Assembly: GCF_014396785.1 (NCBI RefSeq)
Contig: NZ_CP060718.1
Coordinates: 516,501-580,500 of the forward strand
Origin: Sphingomonas lutea
GTDB lineage: Bacteria; Pseudomonadota; Alphaproteobacteria; Sphingomonadales; Sphingomonadaceae
Direction of reading: 5' to 3'
DNA length: 64,000 bases
In this document: one piece after another, positions 19,208 to 27,816 of the stretch
How positions within the stretch are numbered: position 1 is the first letter of the stretch
Layout: each line of letters starts with the position of its first letter
Position numbers and translations under genes: made by a program
Notes under the pieces: model-generated
Told to the model about the DNA's origin: nothing
What the model saw: the letters and a program-made list of their open reading frames with translations, nothing else
Database searches by the model: none

Positions 19208-20931
19208 CTAACCGAAAGTGAAGGCGAACGCTTCGACCCCGGGTCTAGGAACTCGATGGTGAACATGCGCTCGCGCACCGGGCCCTTCTGGCGGATGAGC
19301 TGGTAAAGCCGTTCCGTGGCCACGCGGCCCGATCCGTCGGCGGCGATGTCGATGCCGCGATCCTCGCCCGGTGCCTGGCCGTCGATCGTCACGCGAAAAC
19401 GGATCGGCTTGCCGGTCGCCGATGCAAGCACGAGGTGCAGGTCGCGGGCATGGAAACGGTAGTGGATTTTCGCGCCCGCGGTGAGCGATCGCGAGCTCTT
19501 TTGCTGGTTGATCCAGCGACCTTCGAAACTCCAAGCGTTGAGCTTCAGCGGAGCGGGTGCGTAGGTCTTGGGCTGATCCCTCAGTAGCCCGCCGGGCGAA
19601 ACGAACCTGTCGGCGCGCCAATAGCCGATGTAGGTTTCGGGTGAGCGGATTGCGCCGATCGCCGCGGGTTGCTGTGCGCCCGCCGACGACGGCCGCGCTG
19701 CGCCGCCCGCAGGCGCGCGTCCGGCTTCGGCGAGAAGCTGGCGGACAACGCGCTCCTGCATCCCGTAATTTCCCTCGCCGAAATGGTGATATCGGACGCG
19801 CCCCTTGGCATCGACGAAGTAATGCGCCGGCCAGTAATTGTTCTTGAGCGCGCGCCACAGGCGATAGTCATTGTCGAGCGCGACGGGGTAGCGGATGCCC
19901 AGCTCACGCATCGCCCGGGCGACGTTGGCGGGCTCGCGTTCGAAGGCGAATTCCGGGGCGTGGACGCCAATTACCACCAGCCCGTCCTTCGCATAACGCT
20001 CGTGCCACGCGCGGACGTAAGGGGTGGAACGCAGGCAGTTGATGCAGCTGTACGTCCAGAAATCGATCAGCACGACCTTGCCGCGCAATTGTTCGCGGGT
20101 CAGCGGCGGGCTGTTGAACCAAGGCCCGAGCCCGTCGAACGCCGGCAACTCGCCTTCGTCGGGAAGCACCAGGTGGCCCAGCGCATTGGTGCGGGTGCGG
20201 CTTTCGTCCATGCCCTGCCCAAGGCCGAGCTTGCGCGCGAGGCCGGTCTCCAGCGCCGCGGTCTGGCCGCTCGACAATTTCGCGAGGACGCGGGTGTCGA
20301 GGCCGAGGGCAATCGCCGCGACGCCGGCAAGCACCAAGATGCCAAGGACCTGACGGATGCGCTCGCTCGCCCCGAGCGACTTTTTCATGCGCGCGAACAG
20401 CTTGCCGCCGACCATTAGGGCGAGCGCCAGCGAGGTGGCCGCGCCAAGGGCATAAGCAAGCAGCAGCAAGCTGGTGTTGAAACTGGCGCCGTTGATCGCC
20501 GCGGCGGTGAAAATGATGCCCAGGATCGGACCGGCGCAGGGGGCCCATAGCAATCCGGTGGCGACGCCGAGCACCGTGGACGACCAGATGCTTTCCTCAC
20601 TGCGCTTTTCCGACAGCTTCGACCCCAGCGCGACCAATGGGCGAGTCAGGCGGTCGGACAGTGCCGGAAAGACCAGCGCCAGGCCGAACAGGGCGAGCAG
20701 CGCCAACGCCGCCCAGCGACCTGCCTCATTCGCCCGCACCGCCCAGCCGCCGCCGACCGCGGCCAACGTCGCGACCAGCGCGAAGGTCGCGGCCATGCCC
20801 ACCAGCAGCGGCAGCGTGCTGCGGAGGAAGCTGCGGCCGGCACGCGCGAAGACGAAAGGCAGCACGGGCAGGATGCACGGGCTGACGATCGTCAGGATGC
20901 CGCCAAGATACGCGAGCAGAAGGATCAACAT
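19208..20931 (-). CDS. dipZ: DipZ: CcdA-type transporter fused to thioredoxin-like domain (C-terminal frameshift)
   Basis: Membrane thiol-electron transporter. Six CcdA-like helices carry SPCILPVLPF and LWAPCAGP cysteines (residues 1-245). A TlpA/thioredoxin domain with TYSCINCLRSTPYV (CxxC) follows, then a beta-rich C-terminal domain seen in mycobacterial DipZ (YIGYWRADRF). As read, the frame runs into the tRNA to 18934. A missing base in the four-base run at 19237-19240 would restore the usual ending GVEAFAFTFG and stop at 19208, giving 574 aa. Divergent from the FAS1 gene with matching promoters between them. Confidence 0.9.
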
Positions 20932-21013
20932 TCGAAGTGAATCTCCGTCGGGGTGCAGGATCTCCCCACCCCGGAAGGGTCAGTGCCGGTTCGGCATGGT
21001 CCCCGTGGTTGCA

Positions 21014-21041
21014 TATACGACGGGCAACGCATGCTGGATGC
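21014..21041 (-). promoter_or_regulatory. putative SigK-type promoter for dipZ
   Basis: On the minus strand GCATCC (21036-21041) is followed after 16 nt by CGTATA (21014-21019), about 75 nt upstream of the dipZ start. The plus-strand site facing FAS1 has the same hexamers and spacing. Confidence 0.55.
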
Positions 21042-21067
21042 AGCTTCTTTTTTCACGCTGACCGGGC

Positions 21068-21095
21068 GCATCCGCGGCATCTGCAAGCCCGTATC
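21068..21095 (+). promoter_or_regulatory. putative SigK-type promoter for the FAS1-sigma operon
   Basis: GCATCC (21068-21073), a 16-nt spacer, then CGTATC (21090-21095), ending 42 nt upstream of the FAS1 ATG. The pattern matches the dipZ and msrB sites in this cluster. Confidence 0.55.
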
Positions 21096-21137
21096 TTTCG
21101 CACAGCCTTCCCGCTGTTTGAAAAGAAGGACCAGCAG

Positions 21138-21695
21138 ATGAAACCGATCACCTCACGTGCCGCATTCGCCTTGGCCGGCGCCGCGGCGCTGGCACTCGGC
21201 AGCGCGGCCAGCGCCCGCAACCCCATGGTCGGCGGCGCAGCCATGTATCCGGCGCGAAACATCGTCCAGAATGCCGTCAATTCGAAGGACCACACGACCT
21301 TGGTCGCGGCGGTCAAGGCCGCCGGTCTGGTCGATACACTGTCGGGCAAGGGCCCGTTCACGGTGTTCGCGCCGACCAACGCGGCCTTCGGCAAGCTGCC
21401 GGCGGGAACCGTCGAGACGCTGGTCAAGCCGGAGAACAAGGCGACCCTGACCAACATCCTTACCTATCACGTCGTCCCGGGCCGCTACACGGCCGCACAG
21501 ATCGCCGCGCTCGCCGCGCGCAATCGTGGGACGGCCACGCTCAAGACTGTGCAGGGTGAAAACCTTCGCTTCAGGAAGAACGGCGCAGGGTGGTCCGTGA
21601 TCGACGCCAAGGGCAACCGGTCGCGGATCACGATCGCCAACGTGATGCAGTCCAACGGCGTGATCCACGTGATCGATGCCGTCGCAATGCCTTAA
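21138..21695 (+). CDS. exported fasciclin (FAS1) domain protein
   Basis: 185 aa with a signal peptide (about 1-26). One FAS1 domain: TTLVAAVKAAGLVDTL, then GPFTVFAPTNAAFGKLP, then LTYHVVPGRYTA and GVIHVIDAVAMP, which are the H1 and H2 boxes of the family. FAS1 domains mediate surface or matrix contacts; in Mycobacterium the SigK-controlled MPT70/MPT83 are FAS1 proteins. Here it precedes a SigK-like sigma factor by 126 bases and faces dipZ. Confidence 0.93.
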   Translation: MKPITSRAAFALAGAAALALGSAASARNPMVGGAAMYPARNIVQNAVNSKDHTTLVAAVKAAGLVDTLSGKGPFTVFAPTNAAFGKLPAGTVETLVKPENKATLTNILTYHVVPGRYTAAQIAALAARNRGTATLKTVQGENLRFRKNGAGWSVIDAKGNRSRITIANVMQSNGVIHVIDAVAMP

Positions 21696-21821
21696 AACCC
21701 ATGGCGTCCGGTTCCCCCTGTGTCCGGATGCCGCCTGCGTGGGAGGACATTCGTGCATAGCCTCGTCATTGCGCGCGCTCCTCCCACCAGGCTTCCCTTT
21801 CGATTTGCCGCGGCATCGTCC

Positions 21822-22412
21822 ATGAACAGCACGATGGACCGCGCGCAGGCAGAGCCGAAGCCCGACAGGCCGCGCGATGTGAGCGAGCTGGCAAACCTGC
21901 TCGACTCCACCGCGCGGGGAGACCGTGCAGCCTTCGCGGACCTCTATCAGAGAACCTCCGCGAAATTGTACGGCATTTGCCTGCGGCTGCTCGGCAGCCA
22001 GGCAGAGGCGCAGGACGTGCTGCAGGACGTTTACGTGACGGTTTGGCAGAAAGCCCATCGGTTCGATCCCGCGCGCGCGAGCCCGATCACGTGGCTCGCC
22101 GTGGTCGCCCGCAACAAGGGAATTGACCGCCTGCGCCAGCGGCCTGTCCAGGTCGAGGAGCTGGAGGCGGCGGCTGGCGTCCAGGACGACGCCCCATTGG
22201 CCTTCGACATCATCGACCGCGAGCGCGATTCGGCGCGGCTGACCCATTGTCTCGACGAGCTCGAGGAACGTCCGCGCGCGATGATCCGCTCGGCCTTTCT
22301 CGATGGTGCGACCTACCCCGAGCTTGCCGAGAGAGAAGGCGTCCCGCTGGGGACGATGAAGAGCTGGATCCGCCGCGGGCTGCAACGGCTCAAGGGATGC
22401 CTGGAACAATGA
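21822..22412 (+). CDS. ECF sigma factor, SigK-like
   Basis: 196-aa extracytoplasmic-function sigma-70 factor. Region 2 is AFADLYQRTSAKLYGICLR with SQAEAQDVLQDVYVTVW and SPITWLAVVARNKGIDRLR; region 4 is ELEERPRAMIRSAFLDG and EREGVPLGTMKSWIRRGL with a helix-turn-helix. ATG 21822 (MNSTMDRA) is chosen; an upstream frame to 21720 has no sigma-like sequence. Its TGA overlaps the anti-sigma ATG. It probably directs the GCRTCC-N16-CGTA promoters of this cluster. Confidence 0.94.
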   Translation: MNSTMDRAQAEPKPDRPRDVSELANLLDSTARGDRAAFADLYQRTSAKLYGICLRLLGSQAEAQDVLQDVYVTVWQKAHRFDPARASPITWLAVVARNKGIDRLRQRPVQVEELEAAAGVQDDAPLAFDIIDRERDSARLTHCLDELEERPRAMIRSAFLDGATYPELAEREGVPLGTMKSWIRRGLQRLKGCLEQ

Positions 22413-23140
22413 GCGGCCCCGACCCCTTCGACCGCGACGAACTCGCCGGTGAATATGCGCTCGGCGTGCTGCGTGGGGCGGAGCTTGCCGGCGCAAGGGA
22501 GCTCGTAAAGACAGACGGCGAATTCCGCGCGGCCGTTGCCGAGTGGTTGGGTCGCCTTGCGCCCCTGCTCGATCAGGTGGAATCAGTCGATGCCCCGCCT
22601 TCGGTCTGGCAACGAGTCGAGGCGCGGCTCGCTGGTGCGCAGGGCGAGGCAAGCAATGTCGTTGCGCTGAAGCGGCGCGTACGCGTTTGGCAAGGTGCGG
22701 CGGCGGCGGCGACGGCGCTCGCCGCATCGCTCGCCATCGTGCTGGCCCTTCCGCGCGAACCCGTCGCAGCGCCGCCCGTCGCGCAAGCACCTACGCAACC
22801 GCCGCCACCGATGGTCGCGATGCTCGGCGACGACCAGGAAACGAAGCTTGTCGCAAGCTGGGACCCGGCCGGCCGGCGGCTGATCCTGGCGGTGGCCGGC
22901 GACATGCCCGACGATCCCGCACGAGCGCACGAATTGTGGGTCATCCCCGCCGACGGCAAGCCGCGTTCGTTGGGCACGATGCAGGATACGGAACGAACGC
23001 ACGTCGATCTGGCCGATGCGCTGGCGGAATTGATGCGGCAGGGCGCGACCATCGCCATTTCGGTCGAGCCGCGCGGCGGCTCGCCCACCGGCCAGCCGAC
23101 CGGACCGGTGATCGCGTCGGGAACGCTGGAAGGCGCCTAG
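22409..23140 (+). CDS. RskA-like anti-sigma factor
   Basis: 243-aa single-pass membrane protein. The cytoplasmic N-terminus has the anti-sigma K pattern DELAGEYALGVLRGAELAGA and PSVWQRVEARLAG; a helix at about 91-112 is followed by a proline-rich linker and the RskA C-terminal domain (SWDPAGRRLILAVAG, HELWVIPADGKPRSLG). It should hold the upstream sigma factor inactive until an envelope signal arrives. No zinc HxxxCxxC motif is seen, as in RskA. Overlaps the sigma gene by four bases. Confidence 0.92.
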   Translation: MSGPDPFDRDELAGEYALGVLRGAELAGARELVKTDGEFRAAVAEWLGRLAPLLDQVESVDAPPSVWQRVEARLAGAQGEASNVVALKRRVRVWQGAAAAATALAASLAIVLALPREPVAAPPVAQAPTQPPPPMVAMLGDDQETKLVASWDPAGRRLILAVAGDMPDDPARAHELWVIPADGKPRSLGTMQDTERTHVDLADALAELMRQGATIAISVEPRGGSPTGQPTGPVIASGTLEGA

Positions 23141-23145
23141 TCGCT

Positions 23146-23173
23146 GCGTCCAGTGGCGCCGGTTCATCGTAGC
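23146..23173 (+). promoter_or_regulatory. putative SigK-type promoter for msrB
   Basis: GCGTCC (23146-23151), a 16-nt spacer, then CGTAGC (23168-23173), ending 30 nt before the msrB ATG. It differs by one base in the first hexamer from the dipZ/FAS1 sites and has the same spacing. Confidence 0.45.
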
Positions 23174-23203
23174 TTAGGCACGGTTGCGGCAGAGAGGAAC
23201 GAC

Positions 23204-23707
23204 ATGACGGACAAAGCGATTGATCGGCGAGGGCTGCTCGCCGCCGCCGGCGTGGCGGTCGCGGGCATTGCGGCGCTGCGCTGGCCCCAGGCGGGCGAGG
23301 CTGCGCCCAACCGCCGCTTTGCCGTCAACCATTCGCCGGCGGAATGGCGCCGCCTGCTCGGGCCGCAGCGCTATCGCATCCTGCGCGAAGCAGGCACCGA
23401 GCGTGCCTTTACCAGTCCGCTGGACAAAGAAAAGCGCCAAGGGACGTTCGTTTGCGCCGGCTGCGCGCAGCCGTTGTTCAGCTCGGCGACCAAGTTCGAC
23501 AGCGGCACCGGCTGGCCCAGCTTCTGGCGGCCGCTGCCGCGGGCGACCGTGACCAATAAGGACCGGATGCTCGGGATGGTTCGGACGGAGGTGCTGTGTG
23601 CGCGCTGCGGCGGCCATTTGGGCCATGTGTTCGACGACGGGCCGCGGCCCACCGGCCTGCGCTATTGCATGAACGGGCTGGCGATGCGGTTCCGGCCGGC
23701 GGCCTAA
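23204..23707 (+). CDS. msrB: Tat-exported peptide-methionine (R)-S-oxide reductase
   Basis: 167-aa MsrB that repairs methionine R-sulfoxide. A twin-arginine leader (IDRRGLLAAAGVAVAG) indicates periplasmic location. The MsrB domain has the two zinc CxxC pairs (CAGC and CARC), TGWPSFWRPLP, GGHLGHVFDDGPRPTGLRYC and catalytic cysteine in RYCMNG, where serine is usual in place of the last glycine. ATG 23204 fits the leader. DipZ in the same cluster could supply the reducing power. Stops overlap the convergent next gene by four bases. Confidence 0.93.
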   Translation: MTDKAIDRRGLLAAAGVAVAGIAALRWPQAGEAAPNRRFAVNHSPAEWRRLLGPQRYRILREAGTERAFTSPLDKEKRQGTFVCAGCAQPLFSSATKFDSGTGWPSFWRPLPRATVTNKDRMLGMVRTEVLCARCGGHLGHVFDDGPRPTGLRYCMNGLAMRFRPAA

Positions 23708-24027
23708 GCGACGATCCGCAGCGTCCCGCGCTTACCCGGCGCAGCGTAACATACGACGCCCAATTCTTGCTGCAGCCGCTCAAGTTCGCGCGCCTTCGCC
23801 GCCTTCTGCGCGTCTGCGTAGCGTTGCTCCAGCTCGGCTTCCTCCGCGGTTTGCGGGCGCAGGTAGCTGATGGTGATCCGGCGGCCGAACACGTCATCGC
23901 CGCACAGCCGCATCTCGGGCTCGGCATCCGGCGGCAGGGTGGCGCGGATTTCGGTCAGCCGTTCGATCAATTCGTCGATCGAGGCCTGGTCCGCAATCTC
24001 GACGAATTCCTTGACGCGCCTGCTCAT
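23704..24027 (-). CDS. conserved hypothetical protein, coiled-coil
   Basis: 107 aa beginning MSRRVKEFVEIADQASIDELI. Charged throughout; residues 65-95 (EEAELEQRYADAQKAAKARE) should form a coiled coil, and the C-terminus is a basic, glycine-containing strand (APGKRGTLRIVA). No signal peptide or membrane helix. I do not recognise a function. The frame continues 13 codons upstream, but ATG 24027 gives the natural start. Confidence 0.7.
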   Translation of the reverse strand: MSRRVKEFVEIADQASIDELIERLTEIRATLPPDAEPEMRLCGDDVFGRRITISYLRPQTAEEAELEQRYADAQKAAKARELERLQQELGVVCYAAPGKRGTLRIVA

Positions 24028-24128
24028 GAATGACCCTCCCCGGCCTCCAGGCGTTGAATTATCCATTGTCGGATTCCCGACGCAACGGAGGTTTCGAACT
24101 TATCCCCAAAAGAATTGGAGGCGGCAGA

Positions 24129-25010
24129 ATGACATTGGATGCGGTTCGCCTTGAAGCCGGCGCATTGCGCCTCGAACTCGCGCCGGAAATCGGCGCAAGC
24201 ATCCAGCACTTTTCGTGGCATGCGGGTGAGCAACGCGTTCATATTCTTCGAAACGGCGATCGGGCCGGCGGGGTGCTCGATGCCAGCTCCTTCCCGCTGG
24301 TGCCGTTCGTTAATCGCATCCGCGGCGGTCGCTTCACCTTCCGCGATCGGGAGGTCGTGCTGGCGCCGAACATGACCGGCGACCCCAGCCCGCTCCACGG
24401 CCAGGGCTGGTTGCGGCCGTGGAGCGTCGACCGGGTCGATGGGTCGCGGGCCGTCCTGAGCTTCCACCACGAGGCCGCGGAATGGCCGTGGACTTATGCG
24501 GCCGAGCAAGCCTTCTCGCTGGATGGCGAGGGGCTGTCGATCCGCCTCACCTGCCGCAATCTGGACACGGCGCCGATGCCGTGCGGGCTTGGCCAGCATC
24601 CCTATTTTCCGTGCGGGGCTCAGACGCGGCTCGCCACGAAGGTCACCTCGGTATGGACGATTGACGCCGACGTCCTGCCGGTCGCCAACGTGCCTGCCGA
24701 TGGGGCGTTCGATCTCGCCGATCGGCGGGTCTGCGGCCAAGGGCTAGACCACGGTTTTGGCGGGTGGGGTGGGGAGGTTGCGTTGCGCGACCCCGCGTGG
24801 CCCTGCGACCTTCGCTTGTCGTCGCCGGACGCGCGTTTCTTTCAGCTTTATTCGCCGGTGGAAGGCGGCATCTTCGTCGCTGAGCCAGTGACTCATGCCA
24901 ACGCCGCTCTCAATGCGCCCGAGGCGGAATGGGCGGAGCTTGGCCTCGAGGTGCTCGAACCGGGGGAGACGATGCACCTCGACATGCGCCTTGATGTCGT
25001 GCCCAAGTAG
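24129..25010 (+). CDS. aldose 1-epimerase family protein
   Basis: 293-aa galactose mutarotase-like protein. Family positions are visible: FVNRIRGGRFTF (substrate arginine), PLHGQGWLRPW (first histidine), GLGQHPYF (second histidine) and the C-terminal glutamate region ELGLEVLEPGE. The sugar cannot be deduced; relatives include YeaD-type hexose-6-phosphate mutarotases. ATG 24129 follows GGAGGCG, a plausible ribosome-binding site. Last core gene before the tRNA-Ser integration site. Confidence 0.9.
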   Translation: MTLDAVRLEAGALRLELAPEIGASIQHFSWHAGEQRVHILRNGDRAGGVLDASSFPLVPFVNRIRGGRFTFRDREVVLAPNMTGDPSPLHGQGWLRPWSVDRVDGSRAVLSFHHEAAEWPWTYAAEQAFSLDGEGLSIRLTCRNLDTAPMPCGLGQHPYFPCGAQTRLATKVTSVWTIDADVLPVANVPADGAFDLADRRVCGQGLDHGFGGWGGEVALRDPAWPCDLRLSSPDARFFQLYSPVEGGIFVAEPVTHANAALNAPEAEWAELGLEVLEPGETMHLDMRLDVVPK

Positions 25011-25101
25011 CGGCTGCGGTTGAAGGATCGGAAACGGGCTTATATAGCCCGCGGCTTGCTGCTCGCGCGCGGCCCTCCGCAGGGTCCGCGCGCTTCGCAC
25101 C

Positions 25102-25194
25102 GGAGACGTGGGTGAGTGGCTGAAACCAGCGGTTTGCTAAACCGCCGTACGGGGATTTCCCGTACCGAGGGTTCGAATCCCTCCGTCTCCGCCA
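25102..25194 (+). tRNA. tRNA-Ser (anticodon GCT), integration target
   Basis: A 93-nt class II tRNA with encoded CCA: acceptor GGAGACG pairs with CGTCTCC, T arm GAGGG-TTCGAAT-CCCTC, anticodon GCT at 25136-25138, long variable arm. Its last 14 bases (25181-25194) recur at 31663-31676, marking the ends of an inserted element whose integrase lies just inside the far repeat. The tRNA itself is left intact. Confidence 0.97.
25181..25194 (+). repeat. left attachment site within tRNA-Ser
   Basis: CTCCGTCTCCGCCA, the last 14 bases of the tRNA including CCA. Identical to 31663-31676. Confidence 0.8.
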
Positions 25195-25238
25195 CTGCGC
25201 TTTGATTTACAATGATATTTTATGGTTTGGCGGCGTCG

Positions 25239-25262
25239 TTCCCAAAACCGCTCCCCTAAAAT
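25239..25262 (+). repeat. left copy of 24-bp terminal repeat (candidate integrase arm site)
   Basis: A 24-bp sequence beginning TTCCCAAAACCGCTCCCC matches 31512-31535 at 21 of 24 positions in the same orientation. The copies lie 44 bp and 127 bp inside the two att repeats, where arm-type integrase sites are expected. Confidence 0.55.
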
Positions 25263-25355
25263 GATGTCGCTTATGCGTCCGAGCCGCCTTGCATCGGCGT
25301 GGTTTTCGGTGCCGTATTCCGTTAGCCTTGCAACCGCATCGGCTGGGGGTGCCCA

Positions 25356-25763
25356 ATGAAACGGCTTATCTGCGCGGCAGTGTTGGCGGTGATGACTGCC
25401 TCTCCGGCGATCGCGGGGTTGCAGTTCGCACCCTATGAAGGACCGGCGGCAGAGAAAGTCGGAGAAGGGGGCACGAAGATCACAGTCGCGGGAGTAGACT
25501 TTTGGACGACTGGCACGCCTCCCCGCCGCTACCGCGTTTTGGGTATTCTTACGGACACTCGTTATGAGGCGTGGGGCAAAAAGGCGGTTGGCAGCAAAGG
25601 GGTGGCCGCGCGCATCCGAGAGCTTGGTGGGGACGCTGCTGTTGTGCTTGGCCGCCAAGACCGCTCGTCCGGGGCCTACGTGCTACCGATGGGACCATCC
25701 GTCATCGGCGGTGAAGACGTGAAAACAACAACCGATCTTCAGATCATCAAATATCTCGACTGA
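25356..25763 (+). CDS. exported protein of unknown function (element cargo)
   Basis: 135 aa with a clear signal peptide (MKRLICAAVLAVMTASPAIAG). The mature part has no cysteines or known motif; DFWTTGTPPRRYRVLGIL and RIRELGGDAAVVLGR suggest an alpha/beta fold. It is the only plus-strand gene near the left end and overlaps the convergent HGG-motif gene by 17 bases. Function not recognised. Confidence 0.65.
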   Translation: MKRLICAAVLAVMTASPAIAGLQFAPYEGPAAEKVGEGGTKITVAGVDFWTTGTPPRRYRVLGILTDTRYEAWGKKAVGSKGVAARIRELGGDAAVVLGRQDRSSGAYVLPMGPSVIGGEDVKTTTDLQIIKYLD

Positions 25764-26517
25764 GAACTCCTGCCAGGCGCGAGATCGCCTTCACGTATCG
25801 CACCGCCTCCAGCGTCTTGGCCGAGTAGCCCCCGTGCTTCCAAGCATTGCGATTGCCCTTAGGCGCGCCCGGATTGGTCCCGCCGTGCATTCGACACCTT
25901 TTCCGGCCCTTCACGGCTGGGGATTGGCACTCCGTTCCCGAGCGGGTCCGGGCTAGGCAGCGAGGCGCTTGCGCGAGCCGTTTCGGCTGCATGGCATTGA
26001 TCGGTGTTTCCGGCTCCCGGCCCCCGGGTCCGCCCTGATTGAATGTATCTGCGACAATCGCCTGTCCCCCATCGTTAACGTGCACCACCGTCACCGTTTG
26101 CTTCCCGCCCCGTTTGACGCGGGCGAGTGTCTCGACGGTTGTGCGGCATTGGCTCTGCGCCTTGGCAGCAAGGTTCGTGTAGCGATCCGCAGCTTCAGGA
26201 TATTCGCCCACGTTGAGGATGGCCCGCCTGCTATATTCAGTGAACATACTGTCGAGTGTGAGCGCCTGAGCGGTCAGCATGTCGGTCAGATCATCAAGGT
26301 TGCCGGATCGCACCTTGCCGCACATTCCGGCGACGATTTTGAGCGTCTCGTCATACTCAATACCGCCTCCGCAGTGCGGCGTGGCGAAGCCCTGAGCGCT
26401 GAGGGCATTGCGGCCGACCGTGCCCATGCCTAGCTCAGCAATCATCTGCTTGCGGGTTTTGCCGTTTTCCAAAGGCACTTCGACTTTGGCAACTTTCCGG
26501 TCGTTCGGTTCGCTCAT
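25747..26517 (-). CDS. element protein with C-terminal HGG/GAPKGN motif
   Basis: 256 aa, last gene of the coupled element operon. The N-terminus resembles DNA-packaging or regulatory helical proteins but is not diagnostic. Residues near 195-240 hold C-x8-C-x5-C-x2-H with GTNPGAPKGNRNAWKHGGYS, a short motif common in phage-derived small terminase-like and HGG-type proteins; the cysteines and histidine may bind zinc. ATG 26517 overlaps the Rep stop (ATGA), and an upstream frame extension is ignored. Confidence 0.65.
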   Translation of the reverse strand: MSEPNDRKVAKVEVPLENGKTRKQMIAELGMGTVGRNALSAQGFATPHCGGGIEYDETLKIVAGMCGKVRSGNLDDLTDMLTAQALTLDSMFTEYSRRAILNVGEYPEAADRYTNLAAKAQSQCRTTVETLARVKRGGKQTVTVVHVNDGGQAIVADTFNQGGPGGREPETPINAMQPKRLAQAPRCLARTRSGTECQSPAVKGRKRCRMHGGTNPGAPKGNRNAWKHGGYSAKTLEAVRYVKAISRLAGVLSRDI

Positions 26518-27332
26518 CGCTGTTGCTCCGTTCGCGCCTTTGCGCCGATGTTTTGTGACGTGCCGCACCTTTTGCCGATGATGCGCCCGCCCGCTTCCAG
26601 CCGCTCCAGTCGGAACTGTGCGGCCGCTTTGTCGCTTGCACCTTTCAGCAGGTAGCCAAGCGCGGCATCGAGATTGATTGCGTGCAGCTCAGGATTGCCC
26701 TCTTCCAGTCCGAGCCGCCCGCCAATCGGCTTGCTGTAGATCACGCGCGCCCGGTAGGGCTGGCCAGTTATTCGTCGGAGCCAGCCGCGCTGAAGTGAGG
26801 CGACAGTCTGGACCAAGTGGGCGGGCACGTGCGCCAGCAAGTGGCAGTGACCGCCTTTCCCGTCGCCGTTCTCATGCACCCAAAGCCAAGCCGTTTTGCT
26901 TCCGTGCCGAGTGAGGCATTTTGTCAGCAGGTCCGTGAAGCGGCCGGTGGCCTTCGCCATGCCCGATAAGGGCACTCCAGCCGCCTCCCAGTGAATTGTG
27001 AGCATCCGGGTAAAGGGAAGCCCTATCGCTACCGAATAGCCCCCAGCAGCGCTTAAATTGGCGATTTGAGCGGCCGAGAGGGCATAGCTGACCCGCTCGG
27101 CACGGTTGCGCGCTCCGCCCCGGCCGATGCTGCAAGCGGAAAGGGCTGCCCCACCTAATGTAAGATAACTAATTGCATGAGGCGTGCCACTTGGCGGGAT
27201 CGGCGCATTTCCGCCGTTCACCGGCTGGAGCGGCGCAATTGAAACTTCACCGAAACCGCAATCCCGGTGAAGTTTCAAACGCTGCCCCTGCGCAGCACTG
27301 TTTGACCTCCGGAGCACTGTGCCAGCGATCAC
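26514..27332 (-). CDS. HUH-like replication initiation protein
   Basis: 272 aa. Two features of rolling-circle Rep proteins are visible: an HxH metal motif (GGHCHLLAHV, about residue 162) and a YxxK motif (GYLLKG, about residue 227) that would hold the nicking tyrosine. The N-terminal third has no recognised domain. GTG 27332 overlaps the upstream stop (GTGA), a better start than TTG 27344. Called from motifs and context only; a mobilisation relaxase is an alternative. Confidence 0.6.
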   Translation of the reverse strand: MIAGTVLRRSNSAAQGQRLKLHRDCGFGEVSIAPLQPVNGGNAPIPPSGTPHAISYLTLGGAALSACSIGRGGARNRAERVSYALSAAQIANLSAAGGYSVAIGLPFTRMLTIHWEAAGVPLSGMAKATGRFTDLLTKCLTRHGSKTAWLWVHENGDGKGGHCHLLAHVPAHLVQTVASLQRGWLRRITGQPYRARVIYSKPIGGRLGLEEGNPELHAINLDAALGYLLKGASDKAAAQFRLERLEAGGRIIGKRCGTSQNIGAKARTEQQR

Positions 27333-27619
27333 GCGGCAACCCAAACAATGGCCAGCTTGCCCGTGCAGTTCGGCCTCCGCTGCCCACTGTCCCGGATCAG
27401 CCCTTTGCGCTTCAGTTCGCTTGTGCGCGGCTGGATTGACCAGCGATCCATTTCCAGGCTCGCGGCCAGTTCGTCGGCGGTAAGCCCGTCTAGGCCAGCG
27501 TCGCGGATCGCGCCTTGTGCCAGCCGCTGGAGCCGCCCCAACTTCGGCGCGAGCGCCCCTGCCGAAGCGATGGAGGTATCCACGTTCCGGTGCCCCGGTG
27601 CATCAGGATAGGTGCTCAT
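27329..27619 (-). CDS. winged-helix DNA-binding protein
   Basis: 96 aa. Residues 40-80 have the pattern of a winged helix (LTADELAASLEMDRWSIQPR, SELKRKGLIRDSG): helix, recognition helix, then a wing with arginines. Probably controls replication or transcription of the element. ATG 27619 overlaps the stop of the preceding 66-aa gene, and its stop overlaps the Rep start. Confidence 0.7.
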   Translation of the reverse strand: MSTYPDAPGHRNVDTSIASAGALAPKLGRLQRLAQGAIRDAGLDGLTADELAASLEMDRWSIQPRTSELKRKGLIRDSGQRRPNCTGKLAIVWVAA

Positions 27620-27816
27620 TCCGCGCCTCCTTCTGCCAGCGACGGCAATTCGGCTCGCTCAAGCAATTTGGCGAGCCAGTCGGTCTGAGCTTCGCTCATG
27701 GGCGTGGAATCGACGGCAAGCTGGCCTAGGAACTGTCCCGCCTTTCGGCTGAGGCGTGAACTGCCGTTCAGCAGCGCGAGTGCGGCCGCGCGCTGAGTGA
27801 GGAACGGCCCCCTCAT
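27616..27816 (-). CDS. 66-aa element protein, unknown
   Basis: Small helical protein starting MRGPFLTQRAAALALLNG and ending in an acidic tail (LLERAELPSLAEGGAE). No known motif. Both ends overlap neighbours by four bases (ATGA), which supports it as a real gene of the coupled operon. Confidence 0.65.
   Translation of the reverse strand: MRGPFLTQRAAALALLNGSSRLSRKAGQFLGQLAVDSTPMSEAQTDWLAKLLERAELPSLAEGGAE

Noticed and set aside
21702..21745. Fourth SigK-type promoter before the sigma gene
   Set aside because: GCGTCC is present at about 21705 but no CGTA follows at 16 nt; transcription from the FAS1 promoter is simpler.
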